Shown piece after piece: positions 28,311 through 38,689 of a stretch of DNA of 64,000 nucleotides; within the stretch, counting starts at the first letter, position 1; every line of letters starts with the position of its first letter. The stretch comes from Rhizobium sp. CB3090. Lineage in GTDB: Bacteria; Pseudomonadota; Alphaproteobacteria; Rhizobiales; Rhizobiaceae. The notes under the pieces were generated by a model. It worked only from the letters and a program-made list of their open reading frames with translations. It had not been told where the DNA came from and ran no database searches. Position numbers and translations under genes: made by a program. The DNA is taken from the NCBI RefSeq assembly GCF_029714285.1, contig NZ_CP121662.1, positions 3,282,001 to 3,346,000 on the forward strand. The letters run 5' to 3'.

Positions 28311-30137
28311 TCAGCCCTCCAGCTCTTCCCGCAGCATCTCGAGCTCCAGCCATTCCTCTTCCATCTTCGTCAGGCTGTCGCGGAGCTTTTCCATTTCGGC
28401 CGCAAGACGGTTGAAGCTGGCCGGATCCTTGGCGAAGAGGTTGGGATCGGCCATTTTCTTTTCGCGGGCGGCGATATCAGCCTCGGCCTTTGCCATCTCC
28501 TTCGGCAGGTTTTCGAGCGCGAATTTCTGCTTGTAGGAGAGCTTGCCCTTACCCTTCGAAGTCTCGGCCACAGCCGGCGTCTCCACTGCCTTCGGTTTCT
28601 CGGCCGCCTTTTCAGCCCGTCTGCGCTCCTCGATCGCGCCCTTGCGCTGGGCGAGCATGTCGGAATAGCCGCCAGCATATTCGATCCAGCGGCCGTCGGG
28701 CTCTTCGGGATTGGCGGGGGCGATGGTCGAAGTCACGGTGCGATCGAGGAAATCGCGGTCGTGGCTGACGAGGATAACGGTGCCGTTGAAGCCGGCGACG
28801 ATCTCCTGCAGCAGGTCCAGCGTTTCGATATCGAGATCGTTGGTCGGCTCGTCGAGGATCAAGAGATTGGTCGGCCGCGACAGGATGCGCGCCAGTATGA
28901 GCCGGGCGCGCTCGCCGCCGGAAAGATTTTTGATCGGCGTACGCGCCTGTTCCGGCTGGAAGAGGAATTCCTTCATATAGCCGGTGACGTGCCGCTGCTC
29001 GCCATTGACCAGCAGGTTTTCGCCGCGGCCATCCGTCAGATAATTGGCGAGCGTATCCTCCGGATTGAGGTCCTCGCGCTTCTGATCAAGAGTAGCGATC
29101 TCCAGATTGGTGCCGAGCTTGACCGTGCCGCTATCCGGCGCCAATTGCCCGGTCAGCATCTTCAAAAGCGTCGTCTTGCCGGCACCATTCGGGCCGACGA
29201 GACCGATGCAATCGCCGCGATGCACGCGGATCGAAAACGGCGCAACGATGGTGCGCCCGTCATAGGCCTTGGTGATCTTGTCCGCCTCGATCACCAGCTT
29301 GCCGCTCTCCTGCGCGTCGGCCGCGGTTGCCTGCACCGTGCCCTGCGGTCCCTTGTGGCCGCGATGACGCGCGCGCATGTCCTGCAATTCGCCGAGACGG
29401 CGCATATTGCGCTTGCGCCGGGCGGTCACGCCGTACCGCAGCCAATGTTCCTCGCGTTCGATCGCCTTGCCGAGCTTGTGCTGCTCCAACTCCTCGGCCT
29501 CCAGCACCTGGTCGCGCCAGGCTTCGAAGAAGGCGAAGCCGCGATCGAGCCGCCGTGACGTGCCGCGATCGAGCCAAACAGTTGCGGTCGATACTTTTTC
29601 AAGGAAGCGCCGATCGTGCGAGATCAGCACCAGGGCGCTGCGGCTCTTCTGCAGCTCGCCTTCCAGCCATTCGATGGTCGGCAGGTCGAGATGGTTGGTC
29701 GGCTCGTCGAGCAGCAGGATATCCGGTTCCGGCGCGAGAACGCGGGCGAGAGCCGCGCGGCGCGCCTCGCCGCCCGAGAGAGTCTTCGGGTCTTCCTCGC
29801 CGGTGAGGCCAAGATGCGAGAGCAGATAGGTCACACGATAGGGATCGTCGCCCGGTCCCAGCCCTGCTTCGGCATAGGCTGCCACCGTCTTGTAATCGGC
29901 GAAATCCGGCGCCTGCTCGAGATAGCGCACCGTCGACGAGGGATGGCGGAACACTACACCGGACTGCGCCTCGACGAGACCGGCGGCGATCTTCAGGAGG
30001 GTCGACTTGCCCGAGCCGTTGCGGCCGACAAGGCAGATCTTGTCGCCCGGCTCCACCTGCAGCCCGGCGCCGGCCAAGAGCGGCGCGCCGCCGAAGCTCA
30101 GGAAGATGTCATCGAGTTTGAGGATGGGAGGGGCCAA
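28311..30137 (-). CDS. ABC-F family ATPase, Uup-like
   Basis: 608-aa soluble protein with two ABC ATPase domains in one chain and no membrane part. First domain: Walker A GRNGSGKSTLLK, signature LSGGEARRAALAR, Walker B LLLDEPTNHLD. Second: GPNGAGKTTLLKML, LSGGERARLILAR, LILDEPTNDLD. A C-terminal coiled coil rich in Glu/Lys/Ala (about residues 520-608) is typical of Uup. ABC-F proteins act on ribosomes or in DNA repair. It follows the thiamine pyrophosphokinase gene with only 2 bp between them, so they are co-transcribed, without an obvious functional link. Confidence 0.93.
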   Translation of the reverse strand: MAPPILKLDDIFLSFGGAPLLAGAGLQVEPGDKICLVGRNGSGKSTLLKIAAGLVEAQSGVVFRHPSSTVRYLEQAPDFADYKTVAAYAEAGLGPGDDPYRVTYLLSHLGLTGEEDPKTLSGGEARRAALARVLAPEPDILLLDEPTNHLDLPTIEWLEGELQKSRSALVLISHDRRFLEKVSTATVWLDRGTSRRLDRGFAFFEAWRDQVLEAEELEQHKLGKAIEREEHWLRYGVTARRKRNMRRLGELQDMRARHRGHKGPQGTVQATAADAQESGKLVIEADKITKAYDGRTIVAPFSIRVHRGDCIGLVGPNGAGKTTLLKMLTGQLAPDSGTVKLGTNLEIATLDQKREDLNPEDTLANYLTDGRGENLLVNGEQRHVTGYMKEFLFQPEQARTPIKNLSGGERARLILARILSRPTNLLILDEPTNDLDIETLDLLQEIVAGFNGTVILVSHDRDFLDRTVTSTIAPANPEEPDGRWIEYAGGYSDMLAQRKGAIEERRRAEKAAEKPKAVETPAVAETSKGKGKLSYKQKFALENLPKEMAKAEADIAAREKKMADPNLFAKDPASFNRLAAEMEKLRDSLTKMEEEWLELEMLREELEG

Positions 30138-30139
30138 GA

Positions 30140-30793
30140 TCAGACTCCGCTGAGATCATAGGGGCGGGCAAGGACGATGGCCCTGCCGCTGCCGAGCGAA
30201 AAGCGCACAGGGCCTTCCGCCACGTTGGAAATAGTGCGCGATGCGCCGAAAGGCAGGTGGAAATCACGCAGAGGATAACGGGCATTGTGAATGAAAAGAC
30301 CGGTCAGATCGCTGAAGCCGAGAATGGAAAACAGCGAGCCGGCCGGCAGCGCCAGTTCCAGTTCACCCGGCAGCAGCGGCACGGCCTCTTCGTCGCCCGA
30401 GGTCAGCAGCACATCGAAACCTTTTTCGGCGAGCTGAATGCCATAGAGCATGTGCTGGATCGCGTGATCCGAACGTTCCCCGCCCATCGCGCCGGCAAGG
30501 ATCAGCTTTGTTGCGCCGCGGTCGATCGCTTCCGATATGGCGATCTCGCCGTCCGTCGCCGCCTTTGCCGCTGGATAGGGCTGCTTGGGCACATCCGGGA
30601 ATGCGCCACGCAGGTCCGCCGGCGTCGAGTCGAAATCGCCGACCCAGAGCTCGGGCGTCGCGTTAAGCGCCACGGCATGGCGCATGCCGCCATCCGCCGC
30701 GATGAACCGGCTGTCGGCGACCGCCGCGCGCAGCCGGTCTGTCAGGCGAAGCTCGCCGCCGAGAAGGATGGTGAAGGTGGTGGATTGGCTCAT
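30140..30793 (-). CDS. Thiamine pyrophosphokinase
   Basis: 217-aa enzyme that makes thiamine diphosphate from thiamine and ATP. Conserved features are ADGGMRHAVAL, ELWVGDFDS and the active-site segment AKAATDGEIAISEA, plus GAMGGERSDHAIQHM. The C-terminal thiamine-binding beta domain contains FSDLTGLFIHNARYPLRD. It would act on thiamine brought in by the ThiBPQ importer encoded about 3 kb away. No riboswitch is visible in front of this gene. Confidence 0.92.
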   Translation of the reverse strand: MSQSTTFTILLGGELRLTDRLRAAVADSRFIAADGGMRHAVALNATPELWVGDFDSTPADLRGAFPDVPKQPYPAAKAATDGEIAISEAIDRGATKLILAGAMGGERSDHAIQHMLYGIQLAEKGFDVLLTSGDEEAVPLLPGELELALPAGSLFSILGFSDLTGLFIHNARYPLRDFHLPFGASRTISNVAEGPVRFSLGSGRAIVLARPYDLSGV

Positions 30794-30865
30794 GTGCCAA
30801 GCCCATAGCGCAAAGACGCGTCACTAGGGAAGAGCGCTGTTGGCAAGAACGGCAGCGTCAGCCGC

Positions 30866-31396
30866 TCAGCCGTCCGTTTCCTTGATGCGCGCCTGAAAAA
30901 CCCGCTCGTAGCCGCCGACGAACCGATCGAACAGCAGCGAGAAAGCCTCGACATCCTCCGCCGGCCAGTCGGCAATGATGCTCTCGATGACCGAAAATTT
31001 CTGCGCCTGGATCTCGGCGAGCAGCCTTTGCCCAAGCGCGGTCAGCACGACGACGATGCGCCGCGCATCAGCCTGCGAGGCCTTGCGGCGCAGCACGCCC
31101 CTGCCGACCATCTCGGCAACGATGCGGCTTGCCCGCGATGGATCGATACGCAGGATATCCGCAACCGTCCCAACCGTGACTTCACCGGCCTCTTCCGCCC
31201 GCCTCACGGCATCGATGACGTCGAGATGCGAAAGCTCCAGGCCCGGCGCCACGCTCTCGATGGCAAGCCGGCCGATCATGCGGCGGCCCGTCATCAGGCG
31301 CATGCGCGTCATCACCTGCCCGATACGCAGCAGGTTTTCGTCTTCGGGCAGCGGGGAAGCTTCAACTTCTCGTGTGTTCGTTGCTGTTGTCATCAT
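30866..31396 (-). CDS. MarR family transcriptional regulator
   Basis: 176-aa winged-helix regulator, divergent from the MFS exporter at 31608. The helix-turn-helix region is VTVGTVADILRIDPSRASRIV, with the wing RRKASQADARRIVVVLT. It is expected to repress the exporter by binding the imperfect palindrome in the shared 211-bp region, with drug-like ligands relieving repression. Two adjacent ATG codons at 31396 and 31393 are possible starts. Confidence 0.9.
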   Translation of the reverse strand: MMTTATNTREVEASPLPEDENLLRIGQVMTRMRLMTGRRMIGRLAIESVAPGLELSHLDVIDAVRRAEEAGEVTVGTVADILRIDPSRASRIVAEMVGRGVLRRKASQADARRIVVVLTALGQRLLAEIQAQKFSVIESIIADWPAEDVEAFSLLFDRFVGGYERVFQARIKETDG

Positions 31397-31452
31397 TCCA
31401 ACATATCAGAGACGGACAGGAATTGAAATATGCAGACAGCATTCACTTGCTG

Positions 31453-31483
31453 TTGACAATTATATGCTGATAGCACATATATT
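31453..31483 (+). promoter_or_regulatory. Promoter of the DHA2 exporter overlapped by a MarR-type palindrome
   Basis: TTGACA at 31453-31458 and TATATT at 31478-31483 (19-bp spacer; a TATA-rich run gives nearby alternatives). Between them lies ATATGCTGATAGCACATAT (31462-31480), an imperfect inverted repeat that would place the MarR protein on the promoter. Confidence 0.55.
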
Positions 31484-31607
31484 GTTGCGGAACATGCGCT
31501 TTCGAAGACCTGCCCGAAAACGCCATGTGCCGCATTCAGGAACCGAGGCGTTCCCATGCGTTCGGTCGACCGCATAGCGTTTCGGACAAGCTCGGATTTC
31601 TCGTTCC

Positions 31608-33143
31608 ATGGATATGCAAATCGCGCCCGCGCCACTCGTGGCGGATCATCGCCGCCGGCTGATTCTCTTCCTTTTCCTGATGACCGCCATGTTCATGGCA
31701 ACCCTCGACAACCAGATCGTCTCGACGGCACTGCCGACCATCGTCGGAGAGTTCGGGCATTTGGAACGCTTTGGCTGGATCGGCTCGGCCTATCTATTGG
31801 CCCTTTCCGCCTCGATGCCCGTCTATGGCAAGCTCGGCGACCTCTTCGGCCGCAAATATGTGATGATGGCTGCGATCGGGATCTTCACCATCGGCTCGGC
31901 CGTCTGCGGCCTCGCGGTATCGATGAACACGCTGATCGCCGCCCGCGTGCTGCAGGGCCTTGGCGGCGGGGGCATCATGGTGTCGATCTTCGCCGTCAAC
32001 GCCGATCTCTTCGAGCCGCGTGAACGCGCCCGTTATCAAAGCTATTCCAGCCTGGTGCTGATGGCCTCCGGCGCCATCGGCCCCGTTCTCGGCGGCACGA
32101 TGAGCGACCTCTTCGGCTGGCGCTCGATCTTCCTCGTCAACGTGCCGATCGGCTTCGTCGTTTTGACCGGCCTCGCTTTCATGCTGCCCTATCGCAAACC
32201 GGGCCGCAAGCCGAAGATCGACTATGCCGGCGCGCTCCTTCTCGCGCTGACCACCACCAGTATCGTGCTTGCCGCCGACGGCACCGAGCTCTTCGGTTCG
32301 CTGCTCTCGCCGCAATGCCTCGGCATCATCGCTTTCGGCGCCCTCTGCGCGCTGGCCTGGGTCTTCGTCGAACGCCGTGCACCGGAGCCTATCGTGCCGA
32401 TGACGCTGTTCCGCAACCCGACCTTCGGCCTGCTGCTGATCATCTCGGTCACCAGCGGCGCTGTCGCGATCGGCATGGTCAACTACTTCGCGCTCTTCCT
32501 GCAGACGACGACCGGACTGTCGCCGTCGATGGCCGGCCTGCTGTTCATCCTGTTGACCGGAGGTATCGTCTGCGGTTCGCTTTCGGCCGGCCGGCTGATC
32601 TCGATCAGGGGCCGCTACAAGCCCTTCGCCATCGCCAGCGCCGCCTGCAGCACCATCGCCTTCGCCGCACTGGCGCAGGCCCATGCCGGCACGCCCATCG
32701 TCTTCATCGGCGCGCTGATGCTGCTGCACGGCATCGGCATCGGCTTGGCGCAACAGGTTCCGGTCATCGGCGTGCAGAATGCCGCCGCAAGGGGTGATGT
32801 CGGTGCGGCCACCGGCGCCGTGACGCTCTCGCGCATGGGCGGCGCCTCGATCGCCATTTCCATCTATGGTGCCATCATCGCCGCCAAACTCGGCAATGTC
32901 GGCGTCTCCATTCCGGGCGTCGCCAACATCGAGGAACTGACGCCGAAGATGATGGCGGCCTTGCCGGAGGCCACGCGCGAAAGCGTCGCCAATGCCTACG
33001 CGAGCGCCTTCAGTCCGCTGTTCATGACGGCCGCTGCCATCTGCTTCCTCGGCCTGCTGACGGCGATCACATTGAAGAACGTGCAATTGCCCGGCGCCGC
33101 CAAGACGCTCGACAGCCGGACAGCCGCCCACGCCGCCGAGTAA
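31608..33143 (+). CDS. MFS drug exporter, DHA2 (EmrB/QacA) family
   Basis: 511-aa membrane protein with about 14 helices. Diagnostic segments are FMATLDNQIVSTALPTIVGE (motif D1 of drug exporters), GKLGDLFGRKYVM (motif A) and GGGGIMVSIFAV, plus GASGAIGPVLGG-like SGAIGPVLGGTMSDLFGWR (motif C). It should export drugs or toxic metabolites with proton exchange. It is divergent from its likely repressor MarR. A 33-bp inverted repeat follows the stop and precedes the thi leader. Confidence 0.93.
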   Translation: MDMQIAPAPLVADHRRRLILFLFLMTAMFMATLDNQIVSTALPTIVGEFGHLERFGWIGSAYLLALSASMPVYGKLGDLFGRKYVMMAAIGIFTIGSAVCGLAVSMNTLIAARVLQGLGGGGIMVSIFAVNADLFEPRERARYQSYSSLVLMASGAIGPVLGGTMSDLFGWRSIFLVNVPIGFVVLTGLAFMLPYRKPGRKPKIDYAGALLLALTTTSIVLAADGTELFGSLLSPQCLGIIAFGALCALAWVFVERRAPEPIVPMTLFRNPTFGLLLIISVTSGAVAIGMVNYFALFLQTTTGLSPSMAGLLFILLTGGIVCGSLSAGRLISIRGRYKPFAIASAACSTIAFAALAQAHAGTPIVFIGALMLLHGIGIGLAQQVPVIGVQNAAARGDVGAATGAVTLSRMGGASIAISIYGAIIAAKLGNVGVSIPGVANIEELTPKMMAALPEATRESVANAYASAFSPLFMTAAAICFLGLLTAITLKNVQLPGAAKTLDSRTAAHAAE

Positions 33144-33162
33144 AAAAACGCGTCCTGCAATC

Positions 33163-33196
33163 GACAAGGGAATCATCCACTTTTTATTCCCTTGTC
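33163..33196. terminator. Inverted repeat between the exporter and the thi riboswitch
   Basis: Perfect 11-bp arms GACAAGGGAAT (33163-33173) and ATTCCCTTGTC (33186-33196) around a 12-nt loop, 19 bp after the exporter stop. No T tract follows, so it may terminate weakly or be an operator for the thi promoter. Confidence 0.45.
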
Positions 33197-33227
33197 ATCC
33201 CTTCATCACAGGACTAAACCTGCCAAC

Positions 33228-33331
33228 GCTCTAACGGGGTGCCTTATGTCTTTTCAAGACATCTGGCTGAGAGGCTTTCACCGGCCAACCCGCGGAACCT
33301 GATCCGGCTAACACCGGCGGAGGGATTAGAC
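33228..33331 (+). ncRNA. TPP riboswitch (THI element)
   Basis: All conserved blocks are present in order: ACGGGGTGCC (33234-33243), CTGGCTGAGA, ACCCG, GAACCTGATCCGG, TAACACCGGCG and AGGGA. It precedes thiB. Downstream, AGCGCC (33347-33352) can pair with GGCGCT (33383-33388), which overlaps the thiB ribosome binding site GAAGAGG. A translation-blocking helix in the thiamine diphosphate-bound state is therefore likely. Confidence 0.96.
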
Positions 33332-33391
33332 GCGTGACACAATCATAGCGCCCTTTTCCCGTTCAAGACAAACCAACGAAGAGGCGCTGTC

Positions 33392-34420
33392 ATGCCCAAC
33401 CGATCGCTGTTATCACTGTTTGCCGGCTTGGCTCTCGCCGCCGGCGCGACGCTTTTTGCCGCTGAGCGCGCCGAAGCCGCCGACAAGACGCTCACCATCT
33501 ATACCTATGAGAGCTTCACCGCCGACTGGGGTCCGGGCGCCAAGGTCAAGGCCGCTTTCGAGAAGACCTGCGGCTGCACCGTCAATTACGTCAGCGTCAC
33601 CGACGGCGTCGCGCTGCTTTCCCGGCTGAAACTGGAAGGTACGGGCACCAAGGCCGACGTCGTTCTTGGCCTCGACACCAATCTCGTCGACGAAGCCAAG
33701 GATACCGGCCTGTTCGATGCCAGCGGCATAGACACCTCCGGCCTCAAGGTTCCCGGCGATTTCAAGGACGATGTCTTCGTCCCCTATGATTACGGCCATT
33801 TCGCCGTCGTCTATGATACGCAAACGATCAAGAACCCGCCGAAGAGCATGAAGGATCTGGTCGAAGGCGATCCGTCGCAGAAGATCGTCATCGAGGATCC
33901 CCGCACCTCGACGCCGGGTCTCGGCCTGCTGCTCTGGGTGAAGTCGGTCTATGGCGACAAAGCTGCGGAAGCCTGGACAAAGCTCAAGGGCCGCATCTTG
34001 ACCGTGACGCCCGGCTGGTCGGAAGCCTATGACCTCTTCACCAAGGGCGAAGCGCCGATGGTGCTCTCCTACACGACATCGCCGGCCTATCACATGATCA
34101 CGGACAAGACCGATCGCTATCAGGCCGCCGCCTTCTCCGAAGGTCACTACATCCAGATCGAAGTCGCCGGCCTGATCAAGTCGTCGCCGAACAAGGAGCT
34201 TGCCCGCGACTTCCTGAAATTCATGATCTCGCCAGGCTTCCAGGACACCATCCCGACCAACAATTGGATGATGCCGGTCTCGGCGACGTCCGAGCCGCTC
34301 CCGGATGCATTCAGCAAGCTGGTCGTCCCGTCGAAGACCTTCCTAATGAGCCCCGACGCGGTCGAGAAGAACCGCAAGGCCTGGATCGACGAATGGCTGG
34401 CCGCCACCAGCACCAATTGA
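33392..34420 (+). CDS. thiB: Thiamine ABC transporter substrate-binding protein
   Basis: 342-aa periplasmic protein that binds thiamine and its phosphates. A signal peptide ([22 protein letters not shown], cleaved after AEA) is followed by [18 protein letters not shown] and [24 protein letters not shown] ThiB sequence ([28 protein letters not shown]). First gene of thiBPQ, behind the TPP riboswitch; thiP starts 7 bp after the stop. Confidence 0.95.
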   Translation: MPNRSLLSLFAGLALAAGATLFAAERAEAADKTLTIYTYESFTADWGPGAKVKAAFEKTCGCTVNYVSVTDGVALLSRLKLEGTGTKADVVLGLDTNLVDEAKDTGLFDASGIDTSGLKVPGDFKDDVFVPYDYGHFAVVYDTQTIKNPPKSMKDLVEGDPSQKIVIEDPRTSTPGLGLLLWVKSVYGDKAAEAWTKLKGRILTVTPGWSEAYDLFTKGEAPMVLSYTTSPAYHMITDKTDRYQAAAFSEGHYIQIEVAGLIKSSPNKELARDFLKFMISPGFQDTIPTNNWMMPVSATSEPLPDAFSKLVVPSKTFLMSPDAVEKNRKAWIDEWLAATSTN

Positions 34421-34427
34421 CGGTGAG

Positions 34428-36071
34428 ATGTTGCTGACGGCGCCGGAGAAAAGACATGCCATTGCCGGCGGGGCCTTCAGCCTCGCCAGCATCGTGTTTT
34501 TCATCGGCCTTGCCATCATCACCCTACTTGCCGCCGGCATCGAATCCGCCGGCGGTAATCCGCTTACCGATCCCTATCTTCTGCGCGTGCTGCGTTTCAC
34601 ACTGCTGCAGGCGACACTGTCCACCCTTCTTTCCGTCGCGCTTGCAATTCCCGTCGCCCGTGCGCTGGTGCGGCAGCCGCGTTTCCCCGGTCGGCTGTGG
34701 CTGATCCGCCTGATGGCTGTCCCCATGGGCTTGCCGGTGCTGATCGGTGCACTCGGCCTGCTCGGCATATGGGGGCGTCAGGGCATCTTCAATCAGGCGC
34801 TGACGGGGCTCGGGCTGTCGCAACCGGTCAGCATCTACGGGCTGACCGGCATCCTGCTCGCGCACGTCTTCTTCAACCTGCCGCTGGCCGCCCGCCTGAT
34901 GCTTGCCGGGCTGGAGCGCGTGCCGGCGGAATATTGGCTGATGGCCGGCGGACTCGGCATGCGCCCGGCCTCCGTCTTTCGTTTCATCGAATGGCCAATA
35001 CTGCGCGGCCTCATTCCCGGCGTCGCCGGTCTGATCTTCATGCTCTGCGCCACCAGTTTTACACTGGTGCTGATCCTCGGCGGCGGCCCGGCTGCGACCA
35101 CGCTCGAAGTGGCGATCTATCAGGCACTGCGCTTCGATTTCGATCCCGGCCGCGCCGTGGCCCTGTCCCTTCTGCAGATCGTGGTAACCGCCGCAGTTCT
35201 CAGTGCGATGGCCTTGCTTCCGGCACCAGACGATCATGGGCTGACGGCGGGCCGTGCCGTACAGCGGATCGACGGAACATTGCCCGCCGCCAAATTGGCC
35301 GATAGCGCGCTGCTCCTGCTCGCCACCCTGTTCATCGGCCTGCCGCTCGCCTCCGTGGTCGTCACCGGCCTGAAGGCAGATCTTCTCAGGCTTATCAGCC
35401 AGACGGTCTTCCTGCAGGCGACCCTGACCAGCCTCGCAATCGCTTTCGCTGCCGGCATTCTGGCGGTCCTGGCCTCCTTCGCCATTATCCGAGCCCGCGC
35501 AGCCATATCGGCCGAACGCAGGAAAGTGCCGCGCCTGCGTGGCTTGGCCGTCGCCTTGAGCGGCACGTCCTCCCTCGTTTTGCTGGTGCCGCCGATCGTG
35601 CTGGCGACCGGATGGTTTCTTGCGCTCAGGCTGTTTGGCGATCCCGCCCGCTTCGCTGCCCTTCTGATCGTCGTCATCAACGCCCTCATGGCACTGCCCT
35701 TCGTCATCCGCGTCGTCGAGCCGGCCCATGCCGTCCATCGCCGCCGCACTGAACGGCTCACCGCAAGCCTCGGCCTTCATGGTCTGGCGCGGTTGCGGTT
35801 GGTCGATTGGCCTGGCCTGCGCAAACCGCTTTTTACCGCGCTTTCTTTCGCCATGGCGCTGTCACTCGGCGATCTCGGCGCCATCGCTCTCTTCGGCTCC
35901 GATAGCCTGATGACGCTGCCCTGGCTGGTCTACAGCAAGCTCGGCAGCTATCGCACCAACGATGCAGACGGACTTGCTTTCATTCTGGGGCTGATATGTC
36001 TTCTCCTGACCATCGCCGGCACGGCCGGTCAGGGCAAGCATCAAGACGAAGGCGGGCGGAATGACCGATAA
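34428..36071 (+). CDS. thiP: Thiamine ABC transporter permease
   Basis: 547-aa inner-membrane protein made of two fused permease halves with about 12 helices, the usual ThiP layout. Each half has an EAA-type loop ([21 protein letters not shown] in the first, read as [36 protein letters not shown] in the second). It pairs with ThiB and ThiQ for ATP-driven thiamine uptake. Its end overlaps the thiQ start by 11 bp. Confidence 0.95.
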   Translation: MLLTAPEKRHAIAGGAFSLASIVFFIGLAIITLLAAGIESAGGNPLTDPYLLRVLRFTLLQATLSTLLSVALAIPVARALVRQPRFPGRLWLIRLMAVPMGLPVLIGALGLLGIWGRQGIFNQALTGLGLSQPVSIYGLTGILLAHVFFNLPLAARLMLAGLERVPAEYWLMAGGLGMRPASVFRFIEWPILRGLIPGVAGLIFMLCATSFTLVLILGGGPAATTLEVAIYQALRFDFDPGRAVALSLLQIVVTAAVLSAMALLPAPDDHGLTAGRAVQRIDGTLPAAKLADSALLLLATLFIGLPLASVVVTGLKADLLRLISQTVFLQATLTSLAIAFAAGILAVLASFAIIRARAAISAERRKVPRLRGLAVALSGTSSLVLLVPPIVLATGWFLALRLFGDPARFAALLIVVINALMALPFVIRVVEPAHAVHRRRTERLTASLGLHGLARLRLVDWPGLRKPLFTALSFAMALSLGDLGAIALFGSDSLMTLPWLVYSKLGSYRTNDADGLAFILGLICLLLTIAGTAGQGKHQDEGGRNDR

Positions 36072-36789
36072 TCAAAGCACGGCGGCACGAGGCATCGTGA
36101 TGACCGATGTCGAATTGCGGCTCGGCACGCATGATTTCCGCTTCGATTGCGAACTGCCGCGGGGCCGGATCATCGCCATCACCGGTCCGTCCGGATCGGG
36201 CAAATCCACTTTCCTCAATCTGCTCGCCGGCTTCGAGACACCGGACCATGGCCGCATCATGCTTGCGGGAGAGGATGTGACCAAGCTGCATCCCTCGGAA
36301 CGACCTGTCTCGCTGGTTTTTCAGGATAACAACCTCTTTGCCCATCTCGATCTCTTCACCAATGTCGGGCTTGGCATCAGTCCCTCGCTAAAGCTCTCGG
36401 CGGACGACCGGCAAAGGATTTCGCAGGCCCTGACCCGCGTCGGGCTTGCCGGCTTCGACAGACGCATGCCCGGTACCCTCTCCGGCGGCGAGCGTCAGCG
36501 CGCAGCCTTTGCCCGGGCGCTAGTGCGCGATAAGCCGATCCTGCTGCTCGACGAGCCGTTTGCCGCGCTCGATCCCGGCCTGCGCTCCGGCATGGCCGAG
36601 CTTTTGTCCGCGCTTCACCGCGAGACGGGCAATACGGTGCTGATCGTCTCGCACGACCCGGCCGAAGTTCGTCGTCTCGCCGACTATGCCGTCTTTATCG
36701 ATGGCGGAACCGTCAGGCTTTCAGCTCCCATCGACCGTTTCCTGGAGCAGGACAATATTCCGGCGCTGACCACATTTTTGCGGCATTGA
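36061..36789 (+). CDS. thiQ: Thiamine ABC transporter ATP-binding protein
   Basis: 242-aa ATPase: Walker [16 protein letters not shown]-loop [12 protein letters not shown], signature [14 protein letters not shown], Walker [14 protein letters not shown]-loop IVSHDPAE. The chosen ATG at 36061 has a purine-rich site (AAGGCGGGCGGA) and overlaps thiP; an ATG at 36100 is an alternative that would remove 13 residues. Last gene of the TPP-riboswitch-controlled operon. Confidence 0.94.
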   Translation: MTDNQSTAARGIVMTDVELRLGTHDFRFDCELPRGRIIAITGPSGSGKSTFLNLLAGFETPDHGRIMLAGEDVTKLHPSERPVSLVFQDNNLFAHLDLFTNVGLGISPSLKLSADDRQRISQALTRVGLAGFDRRMPGTLSGGERQRAAFARALVRDKPILLLDEPFAALDPGLRSGMAELLSALHRETGNTVLIVSHDPAEVRRLADYAVFIDGGTVRLSAPIDRFLEQDNIPALTTFLRH

Positions 36790-37059
36790 GTGCGACGCAG
36801 CATTTTGCTGCCGCTTTGCCTTAATTTCGTCGCGGCGGGCGGCTGAAAGTCCTGGCATATGCTTGCCAAAATACAACGCTGCCACATTTAAACGGAGTCT
36901 CGCTATGCAACTGCTGCCGAAATCGGCTACAGCAAAGGGCGGAGACCATCCGGATGAACTCAGGTCTGATCGGGATGGATGCAACCTTTGACGAAACGCG
37001 GCGATGATCGGCCTAGCCATGATCAACCGGGTTCGGCGTTCGGCCGGCATGGCAGCGAG

Positions 37060-38592
37060 ATGAGTGGGACACAGGCACTGAAGCAGAGCGAATACGCAGG
37101 ACGAAGGATCAGCGCGACTGTTGCGGCCCGTATGCGCCGCTTCGCCCCCGTCCTCATTGCTGCGACGGTGCTCAACGGCTGCCAGTCGGTGCTGGATCAG
37201 TCCTATCAGCCGAATGTTTCGCCGTCATCCAATCCGCAGATCGTTTCCGAGGTGCAGAAGAACGATCCGCGCGCACAGATGGGTGCCCGCGAGCATCCGC
37301 GTATCCTTGCGAGCTATGGCGGCGAGTACAAGGATGCCAGGACAGAGCGCCTGGTCGCCCGCATCGCCGGCGCATTGACCAGCGTGTCGGAAAATCCGCA
37401 GCAATCCTATCGCATCACCATTTTGAATTCGCCGTCGATCAATGCCTTTGCGCTGCCCGGCGGCTACCTCTACGTCACCCGCGGTCTGCTTGCCCTTGCC
37501 AACGATGCCTCGGAAGTCGCCGCCGTGCTGTCGCATGAGATGGCGCACGTCACCGCCAATCACGGTATCGAACGCCAGAAGCGTGAAGAGGCCGAAGTCA
37601 TCGCCAGCCGCGTCGTCTCGGAAGTGCTGTCGAGCGATCTTGCCGGCAAACAGGCGCTTGCGCGTGGCAAGCTGCGCCTTGCCGCCTTCTCCCGCCAGCA
37701 GGAGCTGCAAGCCGACGAGATCGGCATCCGCACGCTTGGCCAAGCCGGCTACGACCCCTATGCGGCCGCCCGCTTCCTCAATGCGATGGAAGACTACAGC
37801 CGTTTCATGTCGGCCAATTCCGACGCCGACCAGAGCCTGGACTTCCTATCGAGCCATCCGAGCACGCCGCAGCGTATCGAGCTTGCCAAGACGCATGCCC
37901 GCGAATTCGGCGAGGAAGGCAAGGTCGGCGATACCGGCCGCGACTATTACCTCAACGGCATCGACGGCCTGCTTTATGGCGATAGCCCGGAAGAAGGCTA
38001 TGTGCGCGGCCAGACCTTCCTGCACGGCGGCCTCGGCATTCGCTTCGACGTGCCGCCCGATTTCCACATCGACAATAAGGTCGAGGCGGTTATGGCGACC
38101 GGTCCCGGCGATATCGCCGTCCGCTTCGACGGCGTGGCAGACAGCCAGAATCAGAACCTGACGAATTATATTTCCAGCGGCTGGGTCACCGGTCTCGATC
38201 CCTCGACCATCAGGCCCATCACCGTCAACGGCATGGAGGCGGCGACCGCGCGTGCCTCGGCCGATCGCTGGGATTTCGACGTCACCGTCATCCGCGATCG
38301 CTCGCAGATCTTCCGCTTCCTGACGGCCGTGCCGAAAGGCAATATCACCGCACTGGAGCAGACGGCCGACGTGCTGCGCTCAAGCTTCCGGCACATGACG
38401 CCGGAGGAAGCCTCGTCGCTGAAGCCGCTGCGCGTACGCGTCGTCACCGTCAAGGCCGGTGATAACATTACCACGCTGGCCGCCCGGATGATGGGCACCG
38501 ACCGCAAACTCGATCTGTTCAAGCTGATCAACGCCTTGCCGACAGGCGCAACGGTCGCGCCCGGCGACAGGGTCAAAATTATTTCGGAATAA
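37060..38592 (+). CDS. M48 family metalloprotease lipoprotein with C-terminal LysM domain (BepA/YfgC-like)
   Basis: About 510-aa zinc protease, probably a periplasmic lipoprotein: VLIAATVLNGC is a lipobox. The zinc motif is HEMAHVTANHG with the third ligand in ELQADEIG. After the protease there is a ~150-residue region and a C-terminal LysM domain (VKAGDNITTLAARMMG ... VAPGDRVKII) likely to bind peptidoglycan. Relatives act in outer-membrane protein quality control. The start is unsure: 37060 has a weak site (GGCAGCGAG); the ATG at 37132 would give a more typical short signal peptide but has no site. The 270 bp upstream show nothing clear. Confidence 0.9.
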   Translation: MSGTQALKQSEYAGRRISATVAARMRRFAPVLIAATVLNGCQSVLDQSYQPNVSPSSNPQIVSEVQKNDPRAQMGAREHPRILASYGGEYKDARTERLVARIAGALTSVSENPQQSYRITILNSPSINAFALPGGYLYVTRGLLALANDASEVAAVLSHEMAHVTANHGIERQKREEAEVIASRVVSEVLSSDLAGKQALARGKLRLAAFSRQQELQADEIGIRTLGQAGYDPYAAARFLNAMEDYSRFMSANSDADQSLDFLSSHPSTPQRIELAKTHAREFGEEGKVGDTGRDYYLNGIDGLLYGDSPEEGYVRGQTFLHGGLGIRFDVPPDFHIDNKVEAVMATGPGDIAVRFDGVADSQNQNLTNYISSGWVTGLDPSTIRPITVNGMEAATARASADRWDFDVTVIRDRSQIFRFLTAVPKGNITALEQTADVLRSSFRHMTPEEASSLKPLRVRVVTVKAGDNITTLAARMMGTDRKLDLFKLINALPTGATVAPGDRVKIISE

Positions 38593-38646
38593 CTGGCCAT
38601 ACCTTCGCCAGCGGGGAGAAGGCCCCTACCTGACTTCCAAGAAATC

Positions 38647-38664
38647 TGTACGCATATCCGTACA
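38647..38664. promoter_or_regulatory. Candidate YefM-type operator
   Basis: Inverted repeat TGTAC-N8-GTACA (38647-38664), 25 bp before the antitoxin start. TGTACA half-site palindromes are the known recognition core of YefM-YoeB operators, so this is a likely autoregulatory site. Confidence 0.6.
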
Positions 38665-38689
38665 TATAGTGACTGGGAAGGAATGCGCG

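Noticed and set aside
31794..33176. 460-codon minus-strand frame opposite the DHA2 exporter
   Set aside because: Very high Asp/Glu/Arg/His/Gly content typical of an antisense frame over a membrane protein gene.
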